DNA from: Flavobacteriaceae bacterium UBA3339
GTDB taxonomy: Bacteria; Bacteroidota; Bacteroidia; Flavobacteriales; Flavobacteriaceae
DNA length: 32,308 nt
Direction of reading: 5' to 3'
Assembly (NCBI GenBank): GCA_002360925.1
Contig: DERN01000009.1
Span: forward strand, 1-32,308
In this document: positions 16,869 to 24,460 of the stretch, in pieces
Layout of the letters: each line of letters opens with the position of its first letter
Numbering within the stretch: position 1 is the stretch's first letter
Program-made: the position numbers and the translations under genes
The notes under the pieces: model-generated
The model's input: only the letters and a program-made list of their open reading frames with translations
The model's database searches: none
What the model was told of the DNA's origin: nothing

Positions 16869-17521
16869 TATTTATTAGCTATTACGGTTTTGTTACCTTT
16901 AGCTTTTTGATTTAAAACCACATTAATATTTGTTCCAAGCGGAAGATATAAATCTACACGAGAACCAAATTTAATGAATCCGGCATCGTCACCTTGATTA
17001 ACACGATGACCTACTTTTGCGTAATTTACAATTCGTTTTGCCAAAGCGCCCGCAATTTGTCGGTACATTACTTCGCCATAAATAGGATTGTCTATAACAA
17101 CGGTTGTACGTTCGTTTTCTTCGCTTGCTTTAGGATGCCAAGCAACTAAATATTTTCCCGGATGATATTTGCTGTATTTTACGATTCCGTTTAAAGCATA
17201 TCTTGTTACGTGTACGTTTATTGGCGACATAAAGATTGAAACCATTAAACGTTTATCTTTAAAATATTCGGGTTCGTAAACCTCTTCAATAACTACAACT
17301 TTTCCGTCAACCGGAGCCAGAATTAAATGATCTTCGATGGAGTCTAATGACCTGTTTGGATTTCTAAAAAATTGTAAAACAATAACTAAAAATACCAAAG
17401 TAGCTAATTGTACCACTTTAATCAACCACGGAATTGTTGTTATATATTCAATTCCAATAATGATAGCAACTGCAACTAGCAGTGATAACATGATGATTTT
17501 AGCGCCTTCTTTATGAAACAT
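16868..17521 (-). CDS. psd: Phosphatidylserine decarboxylase family protein
   Basis: A 217-residue enzyme of the short phosphatidylserine decarboxylase class, which makes phosphatidylethanolamine. Two N-terminal hydrophobic segments (about 10-29 and 33-51) anchor it in the inner membrane. The self-cleavage site is FGSRVD, with Gly186-Ser187; Ser187 becomes the pyruvoyl group of the small alpha chain. Other family signatures are RNPNR (53-57), APVDGKV (69-75) and the HVTRYALNG region (104-112). It overlaps cdsA by one base (TAATG) and the acyl-CoA-binding protein gene by one base. Together with CdsA, two steps of the CDP-diacylglycerol to phosphatidylethanolamine route are encoded side by side; the intermediate synthase pssA is not in the window. 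Confidence 0.94.
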   Translation of the reverse strand: MFHKEGAKIIMLSLLVAVAIIIGIEYITTIPWLIKVVQLATLVFLVIVLQFFRNPNRSLDSIEDHLILAPVDGKVVVIEEVYEPEYFKDKRLMVSIFMSPINVHVTRYALNGIVKYSKYHPGKYLVAWHPKASEENERTTVVIDNPIYGEVMYRQIAGALAKRIVNYAKVGHRVNQGDDAGFIKFGSRVDLYLPLGTNINVVLNQKAKGNKTVIANK

Positions 17522-18318
17522 TACAAGATAATTTTATAAATTAAAAATAAAAACGGTGCAGCAAAAAGGATACTGTCTAATCGATCTAAAATTCCTCCGT
17601 GTCCAGGCATAATCGAACCGCTGTCTTTTATATTTGCCTGACGTTTGTATTTCGATTCGACCAAATCGCCAATCGTTCCAATAATACTGATTCCTAAACC
17701 TATGCACATCCAAAATAATAATGAAGTGTTTTGAACATCAAGATATTTGAACATGATAAATGCTGCAATTTGCGTAAAAATAAGTCCGCCAATAAAACCT
17801 TCGATTGTTTTTTTGGGCGAAATTTTCTCGTATAACTTATGTTTACCAAATAATTTCCCGCAAATATACGCAAAAGTGTCGTTACACCATATCATGATAA
17901 AAATACTTAATAAGATAGATGGAACGTAACTATTTTGATTAAATGAAAGTTGTGATATAATTAAAAACGGAAGAATCACATAACCAATTAAATGAATCAA
18001 TTTGTGAAAAACGGTTTGATTATGATATGGTTTTTGATTGAAAAGATAAATAATCTGATAAATACTAAACGGTAAAACAACAAGGTAAATACTGTTTAAG
18101 GCGGAATTGTTTGTGATAAAAAATGAAGAACTGATGATGAAAGCTGTTGCAAAACCTAAAACTTGATTTATTTGATAAAGCTTACAAAATTCGTAAACCG
18201 AAACCAATAAGAAAAAGCCAAACAATAACAAAAAAGTTGTGTTAGAAAATAATATTGCACCAATTAATAGTGCAATATATATGATTCCCGAAAGCGTTCT
18301 CGTTGTTACTTCATTCAT
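17521..18318 (-). CDS. cdsA: Phosphatidate cytidylyltransferase (CDP-diglyceride synthase)
   Basis: A 265-residue polytopic membrane enzyme, with about eight helices, that makes CDP-diacylglycerol from phosphatidate and CTP, the common precursor of phospholipids. The CDS signature lies in the last ~45 residues: SKYKRQANIKDSG, then the PGHGGILDRLDS segment with the conserved Asp residues that bind metal. A second conserved region, WCNDTFAYICGK, lies near the middle. Length matches the family. The gene sits 1 nt after the LUD protein gene and overlaps psd by one base, so all are probably one transcript. Confidence 0.95.
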   Translation of the reverse strand: MNEVTTRTLSGIIYIALLIGAILFSNTTFLLLFGFFLLVSVYEFCKLYQINQVLGFATAFIISSSFFITNNSALNSIYLVVLPFSIYQIIYLFNQKPYHNQTVFHKLIHLIGYVILPFLIISQLSFNQNSYVPSILLSIFIMIWCNDTFAYICGKLFGKHKLYEKISPKKTIEGFIGGLIFTQIAAFIMFKYLDVQNTSLLFWMCIGLGISIIGTIGDLVESKYKRQANIKDSGSIMPGHGGILDRLDSILFAAPFLFLIYKIIL

Positions 18319-18319
18319 T

Positions 18320-18919
18320 TTAAAAATCTTCTAAAAGTAGCAGATAAAAGTTTTTACACTGAATCCCGTATTGCAAAAAGTCGTCTCCTGTACTTTCTTT
18401 AAAGTGTTGCATGGTGGTAATATTCGTAGGAATTTCGTTTGCGTAACGTATTTTAATGTTGCGCAATCCGTCACTCTTAGAACGTGTTATCTGACTTGTT
18501 TTAGCTACTACTATGATATTTTTAGGCAATTCGTTTGCTTTATAATGCAATAATTGTTTAGAAGAGAATAAAATCGATCCATCTTGAGCGATTAATCCTT
18601 CACAATTTGTTAAAAAGAAAATAGGATTTACCGGGTTTTTATATGAAAGCCTGTTTTCGACTAAAAAATGTTGTAAATCTTTTTCAAAGGTAAGTGCTTC
18701 TATCTCGAACCAATCGTTCTCTTGTAGAATGCTTATAAAATTTTCTTCTAATTCTTCTTCGTTTTCACAATATAAAAACTTCCCCCCATTAACCTTAAAG
18801 TTATGAGTGAATTGCTCATCTACAGGAATTTCTTTTTCAGGCAGATATTTACTGTTTTCGTCGTCATTTGTTTGACGAGAAGACGTTAAACTGCTTAAAA
18901 TTTTTTTAAATATATTCAT
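18320..18919 (-). CDS. LUD domain protein (LutC/YkgG-like)
   Basis: A 199-residue protein matching the LUD domain found in LutB and LutC of the lactate utilisation complex. The domain covers about residues 55-195; segments such as IFFLTNCEGLIAQDGS, NIIVVAKTSQI and the C-terminal QYGIQCKNFYLLLLEDF fit the family. Stand-alone LUD proteins occur widely in Bacteroidota without lutA or lutB, and none of these is nearby, so a role in lactate oxidation is uncertain. The first ~35 residues are polar and probably disordered. It is the first gene of the cdsA-psd block, with its own predicted promoter immediately downstream of the ftsH terminator. Its constant link with cdsA may hint at a different function. 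Confidence 0.82.
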   Translation of the reverse strand: MNIFKKILSSLTSSRQTNDDENSKYLPEKEIPVDEQFTHNFKVNGGKFLYCENEEELEENFISILQENDWFEIEALTFEKDLQHFLVENRLSYKNPVNPIFFLTNCEGLIAQDGSILFSSKQLLHYKANELPKNIIVVAKTSQITRSKSDGLRNIKIRYANEIPTNITTMQHFKESTGDDFLQYGIQCKNFYLLLLEDF

Positions 18920-18955
18920 TTGCTATTTAAAACTGTATAAGGGGCATTCTAACTT

Positions 18956-18963
18956 CAAAGATA
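18956..18963 (-). promoter_or_regulatory. Putative minus-7 element for the LUD-cdsA-psd operon
   Basis: On the - strand this reads TATCTTTG, an exact TAnnTTTG. It abuts the T-run of the ftsH terminator. Transcription would start near 18951, about 32 nt before the LUD start codon. No clear minus-33 TTG lies at the right distance. Confidence 0.45.
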
Positions 18964-19003
18964 AAAAAAAACTTGATTTAACAGTAGGTTAAATCAAGTT
19001 TTT
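18963..19003 (-). terminator. Intrinsic terminator after ftsH
   Basis: A 16-bp stem (AAAAACTTGATTTAAC at 18967-18982 and its complement at 18988-19003) with an AGTAG loop begins 25 nt past the ftsH stop. On the - strand it runs into a T-tract. It separates rsfS-ftsH from the LUD-cdsA block. Confidence 0.9.
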
Positions 19004-19027
19004 AAATACGTTGCTAAAGGGTTCAGT

Positions 19028-20974
19028 TTAAACAACTTCAGTGTCGTTTTCTGTCTTTTCTTCAACTGTTTGTTCTTTATCAAAAGATCTTTTTCCGAAA
19101 ACGTCTTCTAAATCCTCTCTAAAGATTACTTCTTTCTCACAAAGTAAGTCGGCAAGTTGAATTAATTTGTCTTTATTTTCGGTTAAAATATTAATTGCTC
19201 TTTCGTATTGACCTTCGATTAATCCTGAAATTTCTTTGTCGATTAATTTAGCGGTTTCTTCTGAATACGGTTTCGAGAAATTATATTCGCTTTGACCCGA
19301 TGAATCGTAATATGTAATATTTCCAAGGTTATCGTTTAATCCGTAAACGGTAACCATTGCACGAGCTTGTTTGTTTACCTTTTCAAGATCGCTTAAAGCT
19401 CCTGTCGAAATTTTATTGAAAACCACTTTTTCGGCAGCACGTCCGCCCATTGTAGCACACATTTCGTCTAACATTTGTTCTGTACGTACAATTTGACGTT
19501 CTTCTGGTAAATACCAAGCTGCTCCTAAACTCATTCCGCGCGGAACAATCGTAACTTTTACTAAAGGTGCAGCATGTTCTGTTAACCAAGAAACCGTTGC
19601 GTGCCCAGCTTCGTGAATTGCGATTGCATATTTTTCTTCTGGCGTAATGATTTTGTTTTTCTTTTCTAAACCACCAACAATTCTATCAACTGCATCTAAG
19701 AAATCTTGTTTATCAACTTCTTTTTTACCTTTTCTGGCAGCAGTTAAAGCAGCTTCGTTACAAACGTTTGCAATATCGGCACCAGAGAAACCTGGAGTTT
19801 GTTTTGCTAAGAAATCTATATCTAAATCGTCTACTTTCTTAATTTTCTTTAAATGGACTTCAAAAATTTGTTTACGCTCGTTAACATCTGGTAAGTCAAC
19901 ATAAATTTGTCTGTCAAAACGTCCGGCGCGCATTAAAGCTTTATCTAAAATTTCGGCGCGGTTTGTTGCGGCTAAAACAATAACGTTTGTATTGGTACCA
20001 AAACCATCCATTTCGGTTAATAATTGGTTTAAGGTATTTTCACGTTCGTCGTTCGATCCAGAGAAATTCGATTTTCCACGAGCTCTACCAATTGCATCAA
20101 TTTCATCGATGAAAATAATTGCTGGAGATTTTTCCTTTGCTTGTTTAAATAAATCTCGAACGCGAGAAGCTCCAACTCCTACAAACATTTCAACGAAATC
20201 TGAACCAGATAAAGAGAAAAACGGAACTTTTGCTTCGCCAGCAACAGCTTTAGCTAAAAGTGTTTTTCCTGTTCCCGGAGGACCAACTAATAAGGCTCCT
20301 TTTGGAATTTTACCTCCAATAGAAGTATATTTTTCAGGATTTTTTAAGAATTCAACAATTTCCTGAATTTCTTCTTTTGCACCTTCTAAACCGGCAACAT
20401 CGTTAAATGTTACTCTTAAATCACTTTTTTCGTCGAATAGTTTTGCTTTCGATTTTCCGATAGAAAAAATCTGTCCGCCACCGCCGGCTCCACCGCCGCC
20501 AGTCATTCTTCTCATTAAGAAAATCCAAACAACCGGAATTAAGATAATGGGTAAAAGCGATAAAAGAATTCCGCCCCAATTACTTTCTTTTTCAGGAGTA
20601 AACATTTTAAGTTTTCCTTCTGCATTTGCCTGACTTAATCGTGTTTCGAATAAATCTTTATTGGCAATGTCTACCGTATATTGAGGATTATCGGACATTG
20701 AACTAAACAATGTCGGTTTGTTATTTTTTTGATGATCGGTCGATTTTAAAGCATCTTCCGTTAAATAAATTTTAGCTGTAGAATTGTTGAAAACAACTTT
20801 TTCAACTTCGCCTTTATCTAATAATTCATAAAATTTAGATAACGCAATTGCTTTCCCATCACTAAAACTGCCTCCGTTAGAAGTCATGGAAATGGCAAAA
20901 ATGATAAAAATTATTCCAGCATAAAGCAGCCAAGGATTGTATCTTGGTTTATTATTGTTTACAGGATTGGCCAT
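19028..20974 (-). CDS. ftsH: ATP-dependent zinc metalloprotease FtsH
   Basis: The 648-residue membrane AAA+ protease degrades damaged membrane proteins and short-lived regulators. Two membrane helices (about 15-31 and 135-154) flank an extracytoplasmic domain. A glycine-rich linker (158-167) precedes the ATPase: Walker A GPPGTGKT at 231-238, Walker B ending Asp290-Glu291, and second region of homology RAGRFDR at 349-355. The zinc protease site is HEAGH at 454-458. The C-terminus is acidic and Glu/Thr-rich. The extracytoplasmic insertion (about 85-125, Asn/Asp-rich) is somewhat longer than in Escherichia coli, as is common in Bacteroidota. It follows rsfS by 9 nt and is closed by its own terminator. 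Confidence 0.97.
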   Translation of the reverse strand: MANPVNNNKPRYNPWLLYAGIIFIIFAISMTSNGGSFSDGKAIALSKFYELLDKGEVEKVVFNNSTAKIYLTEDALKSTDHQKNNKPTLFSSMSDNPQYTVDIANKDLFETRLSQANAEGKLKMFTPEKESNWGGILLSLLPIILIPVVWIFLMRRMTGGGGAGGGGQIFSIGKSKAKLFDEKSDLRVTFNDVAGLEGAKEEIQEIVEFLKNPEKYTSIGGKIPKGALLVGPPGTGKTLLAKAVAGEAKVPFFSLSGSDFVEMFVGVGASRVRDLFKQAKEKSPAIIFIDEIDAIGRARGKSNFSGSNDERENTLNQLLTEMDGFGTNTNVIVLAATNRAEILDKALMRAGRFDRQIYVDLPDVNERKQIFEVHLKKIKKVDDLDIDFLAKQTPGFSGADIANVCNEAALTAARKGKKEVDKQDFLDAVDRIVGGLEKKNKIITPEEKYAIAIHEAGHATVSWLTEHAAPLVKVTIVPRGMSLGAAWYLPEERQIVRTEQMLDEMCATMGGRAAEKVVFNKISTGALSDLEKVNKQARAMVTVYGLNDNLGNITYYDSSGQSEYNFSKPYSEETAKLIDKEISGLIEGQYERAINILTENKDKLIQLADLLCEKEVIFREDLEDVFGKRSFDKEQTVEEKTENDTEVV

Positions 20975-20983
20975 AATTTAAAA

Positions 20984-21364
20984 TTACTGTATTTGATGAT
21001 TGGAAGTAACTTGGGTGATTTTTGCATCGCCCCATAAGTCTTCAATGTTATAAAATTCGCGGGTTTCTTTTTGGAATACGTGTACCACAATATTGATGTA
21101 ATCCATTAAAATCCAATTTGCTTGTTCAGATCCTTCTACATGCCAAGGTTTGTCTTTTAGTTCTTTAGAAACGGTACGTTGAATTGATCCAGCGATTGCA
21201 TTTACTTGAGTGTTTGAATTTCCGTCGCAAATTACAAAGTAATCGCACGCGGTATTTTCAATTGCTCTTAAATCTAAAATAGTTATATTTTCTCCTTTTA
21301 CGTTTTCTATTCCTTCAATAATCAAAGCTAATAAAGCTTCGTTGTTTTTTTCATTTTTGTTCAT
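20984..21364 (-). CDS. rsfS: Ribosome silencing factor RsfS (Iojap family)
   Basis: A 126-residue protein of the Iojap/RsfS family, which binds ribosomal protein L14 on the large subunit and blocks subunit joining in nutrient-poor conditions. The family markers are FVICDGNSNTQVNAIA (about residues 40-55), the KPWHVEGSEQANWILMDY stretch (about 73-90) and VVHVFQKETREFYNIEDLW near the C-terminus. The start ATG at 21364 lies about 27 nt past a TAnnTTTG box on the - strand. It is divergent from birA and leads into ftsH with a 9-nt spacer. Confidence 0.95.
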   Translation of the reverse strand: MNKNEKNNEALLALIIEGIENVKGENITILDLRAIENTACDYFVICDGNSNTQVNAIAGSIQRTVSKELKDKPWHVEGSEQANWILMDYINIVVHVFQKETREFYNIEDLWGDAKITQVTSNHQIQ

Positions 21365-21390
21365 GTACGGTGTTTTGTCCTAAATTACTG

Positions 21391-21398
21391 CAAATTTA
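21391..21398 (-). promoter_or_regulatory. Putative rsfS-ftsH minus-7 element
   Basis: On the - strand this reads TAAATTTG, an exact TAnnTTTG, ending 27 nt before the rsfS start. It lies back to back with the birA promoter, so the 97-nt intergenic space carries two divergent promoters. Confidence 0.45.
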
Positions 21399-21403
21399 TC
21401 AAA

Positions 21404-21431
21404 TTGGATTCTCTTTTAAATGTTATTTTTG
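21404..21431 (+). promoter_or_regulatory. Putative birA promoter (TTG-N17-TAnnTTTG)
   Basis: TTG at 21404-21406 and TATTTTTG at 21424-21431 are 17 nt apart, matching the Flavobacterium consensus TTG-N17-23-TAnnTTTG. The predicted leader is about 26 nt. Confidence 0.6.
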
Positions 21432-21461
21432 TCCTAATATTTGTAAAGTTACCTATTCAGA

Positions 21462-22190
21462 ATGAATTTAATCAAACTCAGTGCCACAACTTCTACTAAC
21501 GATTACCTTAAACAATTGTCAGCCAAACAATCATTAAAAGACTTTACAGCGGTTTGGGCAGAAGTACAGACAAAAGGAAAAGGACAAATGGGAACGCAAT
21601 GGAAAGCAGAAGCTTCTAAGAACCTTACGTTTAGCATCTTTATTAATAAAAAGGAACTTTTAATCAACGATTTATTTGGATTGAATTGTATGATTGCAAA
21701 TACGTTAGTTGAAGCTTTTGAATACTTTAAATTAACAAATATTTACATAAAATGGCCAAACGACATTTTGTCATACAATAAGAAGATTGCCGGCGTTTTG
21801 ATTGAAAATAATATTAAAACCGATGGCAGTATTCAGACTATTATTGGAATTGGAATTAATGTCTTGCAGACTGATTTTGATGGATTTCCGAATGCTTCTT
21901 CTATTTTGAATCAATATGGAAAAGAAATTGATCGAGAAGAATTGCTAATAAAGATTGTTTCGCTTTTAGAAGATCGCTTTGTAAATTTTCAGGAAACCAT
22001 TGAAAAAGAATGGCAAAAATACCACGAGCATTTATTTAGAAAAGAGGTGGTAAGTACTTTTGAAAATGCTGAAAAAGAAAAATTCAATGGAATTATAAAA
22101 GAAGTAAATCGTCAAGGTCAATTGGTTGTACAACTAGAAGATGACGATTTAAAATGTTTTAATTTAAAAGAAATTAAGTTGTTGTATTAA
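21462..22190 (+). CDS. birA: Biotin--[acetyl-CoA-carboxylase] ligase
   Basis: A 242-residue biotin protein ligase, which activates biotin as biotinyl-AMP and attaches it to a lysine of the biotin carrier protein. It begins directly with the catalytic domain (TTSTNDYLK at about 9-17), so it lacks the DNA-binding domain of Escherichia coli BirA and should not repress transcription. The biotin loop reads QTKGKGQMGTQW (about 36-47), a variant of the usual GRGRxGR. KWPNDI at 97-102 and Lys108 are the other catalytic signatures. A small C-terminal SH3-like domain follows (about 190-242). Its stop codon touches the stop codon of msrB on the other strand. Confidence 0.94.
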   Translation: MNLIKLSATTSTNDYLKQLSAKQSLKDFTAVWAEVQTKGKGQMGTQWKAEASKNLTFSIFINKKELLINDLFGLNCMIANTLVEAFEYFKLTNIYIKWPNDILSYNKKIAGVLIENNIKTDGSIQTIIGIGINVLQTDFDGFPNASSILNQYGKEIDREELLIKIVSLLEDRFVNFQETIEKEWQKYHEHLFRKEVVSTFENAEKEKFNGIIKEVNRQGQLVVQLEDDDLKCFNLKEIKLLY

Positions 22191-22691
22191 TCAATTTTCA
22201 GGAACAAATTTTAATGAAACCGAATTCATACAATAACGAACACCAGTTGTTTCTTTTGGCCCGTCGCCAAAAACATGACCTAAATGTCCACCACAATTTG
22301 CGCAGGTAACTTCAACGCGAATCATTCCATGCGAAGTGTCTTTTGTAAATTTAACCGAGCCTTCAATCGCTTCATCAAAAGAAGGCCAACCGCAAGATGA
22401 ATTATATTTTGTGCTCGATTCGAATAATTTTGTTCCGCAAGCAGCGCATACATAATGTCCTTTTTCAAAAAAATCATTGTATTTTCCGCTAAAAGGTCTT
22501 TCAGTTCCTTTTTCTCTTAAAATGTAATATTCTTCGGAAGTTAATTTCTCTTTCCAATCTTGTTCTGTCATAATTTCAGGATTTTGAGCGTTTGCAACTT
22601 GCTCTTTACAAGCGATTAATTGTAGAATTAAAAATATAAAAAATACTTTAGTTAACAATAAATTGCCTGATGCTTTCAATAACTTTTTCAT
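22191..22691 (-). CDS. msrB: Lipoprotein peptide-methionine (R)-S-oxide reductase MsrB
   Basis: A 166-residue MsrB, which repairs methionine-R-sulfoxide. Zinc-binding pairs are Cys82/Cys85 and Cys130/Cys133, the catalytic residue is Cys154 (RYCMNS), and Cys100 in SSCGWPSF is the likely recycling cysteine. The N-terminus has a hydrophobic stretch and lipobox LIAC (Cys28), so the enzyme is predicted to be membrane-tethered outside the cytosol. The ATG at 22691 lies 44 nt inside the hydrolase gene; TTG codons 5 and 12 would also give a workable signal, and even these overlap. There is no spacer to birA on the other side, and no visible terminator. Confidence 0.92.
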   Translation of the reverse strand: MKKLLKASGNLLLTKVFFIFLILQLIACKEQVANAQNPEIMTEQDWKEKLTSEEYYILREKGTERPFSGKYNDFFEKGHYVCAACGTKLFESSTKYNSSCGWPSFDEAIEGSVKFTKDTSHGMIRVEVTCANCGGHLGHVFGDGPKETTGVRYCMNSVSLKFVPEN

Positions 22692-23502
22692 CGCCTAATA
22701 TTTTTCTGTGTCCTAAGCCTTTGGTAATCATTAATTGACCGTTTTGTAAACTTTTATTAATGGCTTCGGCTGCTTTTATAGGAACATCTTTATCATTTTC
22801 ATCGTGAATCACTAAAACCGGAATGTCTGTTTTTTCGGCATATTGATCTACATCGTAATTCGCCATTTTGTCGTGATATTTAGTTTCGAACAAATCAATT
22901 AAATACGGACTAATTTTAGAGGTCATTCCAATTGTAACAAGGAAATCATCTGTAATATCTTTGGTTTTATTTCCGCTTCCAATAATCACTGCTTTAGATG
23001 TTTTTAAACCTCGTCCAATACTATTTATTGTGCTCATTCCGCCTAACGAATGTCCAATAATCACATCAAAACCATCGTATTTCTTATCTAATTCAAAAAT
23101 AGCTTCAATGAAATGCTTCATATTGGTTGTCGTTTTCGGACTTTTTCCATGTCCTGGCGCATCAAAACTTATAATAGTGTAATTTAATTCTTTAAAAGCT
23201 TTTGCTATAGAAACAAGTTGTGTTCCGCGTCCATTCCAACCATGAACCAACAAAACTTTTTTCGACCCGAATTTATTTTCATACACCACAATTTCCTTCT
23301 GACTTTCAGGCAATGTAAGAGAGGATTTGTGCGAAACTTCGAACATTTTCTGTTCCCTTTTCGGAAGTGGATATTTAATAGGAGTTTCGAATAGCTTTAA
23401 TGCAAAAGTAGCCGCCATTTTTTTATTAACTGCAGTTAAAAGCTTCGATGTTGTTTTTATATAACTCGGAACTTCTAAAACTTTAGTTTGTTTTTTCGTC
23501 AT
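22648..23502 (-). CDS. Alpha/beta hydrolase
   Basis: A 284-residue alpha/beta hydrolase of unknown substrate. The oxyanion-region motif LLVHGWNGRG lies at about 84-93, the nucleophile elbow GHSLGG at 150-155 (Ser152), the acid Asp237 (HDENDKDVP) and the base His265 (GLGHRKIL). The DAPGHGKS segment (114-121) resembles lipase/esterase and peroxidase-like members. No signal peptide, so cytosolic. The frame stays open to a TTG at 23523, but that codon lies within the predicted minus-7 box. The ATG at 23502, seven codons later, has a GGAAAT leader and is preferred. It overlaps msrB by 44 nt at its 3' end, so the two are likely cotranscribed. Confidence 0.88.
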   Translation of the reverse strand: MTKKQTKVLEVPSYIKTTSKLLTAVNKKMAATFALKLFETPIKYPLPKREQKMFEVSHKSSLTLPESQKEIVVYENKFGSKKVLLVHGWNGRGTQLVSIAKAFKELNYTIISFDAPGHGKSPKTTTNMKHFIEAIFELDKKYDGFDVIIGHSLGGMSTINSIGRGLKTSKAVIIGSGNKTKDITDDFLVTIGMTSKISPYLIDLFETKYHDKMANYDVDQYAEKTDIPVLVIHDENDKDVPIKAAEAINKSLQNGQLMITKGLGHRKILGDEKVIESIRQFIVN

Positions 23503-23520
23503 ATTTCCTAATTTTACAGA

Positions 23521-23528
23521 CAAATTTA
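23521..23528 (-). promoter_or_regulatory. Putative minus-7 element for hydrolase-msrB
   Basis: On the - strand this reads TAAATTTG, an exact TAnnTTTG, with a predicted start near 23516 and a leader of about 14 nt. It would place the TTG at 23523 outside the transcript, supporting the ATG at 23502. Confidence 0.5.
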
Positions 23529-23594
23529 AAAGGTATTAATTGATATATTTTATAATTTTAGAAAAAATTAAAGATTGAGTAAAATCATAAAGCT

Positions 23595-24401
23595 ATGAAA
23601 AAAATTGTAATGATGTGTGGTGTAATGGCAATGGTATTGTCTTGTGCTACAAATCCTTTAACAGGAAAAAAAGAATTTGTATTAACTGATGAAAATGCTA
23701 ATTTAATTCCAACAGCTTATCAACAATATAGCACTTTTATTAAAGAAAATAAGGTAATAACAGGAACTTCCGATGCTACTAAAGTGCAAAATGTGGGAGT
23801 AAAGATTAAAGATGCGGCTATTACTTGGATGAAATCTCGTGGTCTTGAAAGCCAAATAAAAAATTATAAATGGGAATATAAGTTAGTTCAAAATAATGAG
23901 TTGAATGCTTGGTGTATGCCAGGAGGAAAAATTGCGGTATATTCTGGTATTATGAAAGTTACAAAAGATGAATCGGGCTTAGCAACCGTTATGGGACATG
24001 AAGTAGCACATGCTTTACTTAAACATAGTGCAAAACGAGTAGATAAAGCAGAAATAATGGCAAAAGGAGGAGAGTTTCTTGGTGCTGCTCTTGGAGGAAA
24101 ATCGGCATCATTACAGAACGTTGTAGGTATGCTTTATGGAAGCGGAGCTAATTTAGCCTTACTTGCTTATGGAAGAGAAGATGAGTCAGAAGCCGATCGT
24201 TTAGGTTTAATCTTAATGGCAATTGCGGGATATAACCCTGATAACGCTACAAGTTTTTGGCAACGAATGTCTTCTCAAGGAGGAGCTAAAGCTCCAGAAT
24301 TATTAAGTACGCACCCAAGCGATCAAACACGTATTTCGAATATTCAAAAATTAATTCCCGAAGCTAAAGCTGAAGCAGCTAAGTTTGGAGTAAAATATTA
24401 A
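23595..24401 (+). CDS. M48-family metalloprotease lipoprotein (LoiP/BepA-like)
   Basis: A 268-residue zinc protease with a lipoprotein signal (MVLSC, Cys17). The active site is HEVAH at 135-139 (zinc ligands His135 and His139, catalytic Glu136), with Glu197 in the DESEADRLG segment as third ligand. The DPATSHP-like STHPSD segment near residue 236 is typical of periplasmic M48 enzymes. These proteases act in outer-membrane quality control. No TPR repeats are present, so it is closer to LoiP than to BepA. The gene lies 71 nt from the divergent hydrolase start. No exact TAnnTTTG box is visible in that gap on the + strand; TAATTTTA at 23553-23560 is the nearest. Confidence 0.92.
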   Translation: MKKIVMMCGVMAMVLSCATNPLTGKKEFVLTDENANLIPTAYQQYSTFIKENKVITGTSDATKVQNVGVKIKDAAITWMKSRGLESQIKNYKWEYKLVQNNELNAWCMPGGKIAVYSGIMKVTKDESGLATVMGHEVAHALLKHSAKRVDKAEIMAKGGEFLGAALGGKSASLQNVVGMLYGSGANLALLAYGREDESEADRLGLILMAIAGYNPDNATSFWQRMSSQGGAKAPELLSTHPSDQTRISNIQKLIPEAKAEAAKFGVKY

Positions 24402-24412
24402 AAACGTTTTTT

Positions 24413-24443
24413 AAAGCAGTCAACTAAAAATGACTGCTTTTTT
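24413..24443 (+). terminator. Intrinsic terminator after the M48 protease gene
   Basis: AAAGCAGTCA at 24413-24422 pairs with 24431-24440 around an 8-nt loop, followed by a T-run. It lies only 17 nt before the next start codon. Confidence 0.88.
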
Positions 24444-24460
24444 ACCTCTTATCGAAACCT

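Noticed and set aside
19992..20366. 124-codon open frame on the + strand opposite ftsH
   Set aside because: It mirrors the conserved ATPase region of ftsH and has no protein-like features of its own.
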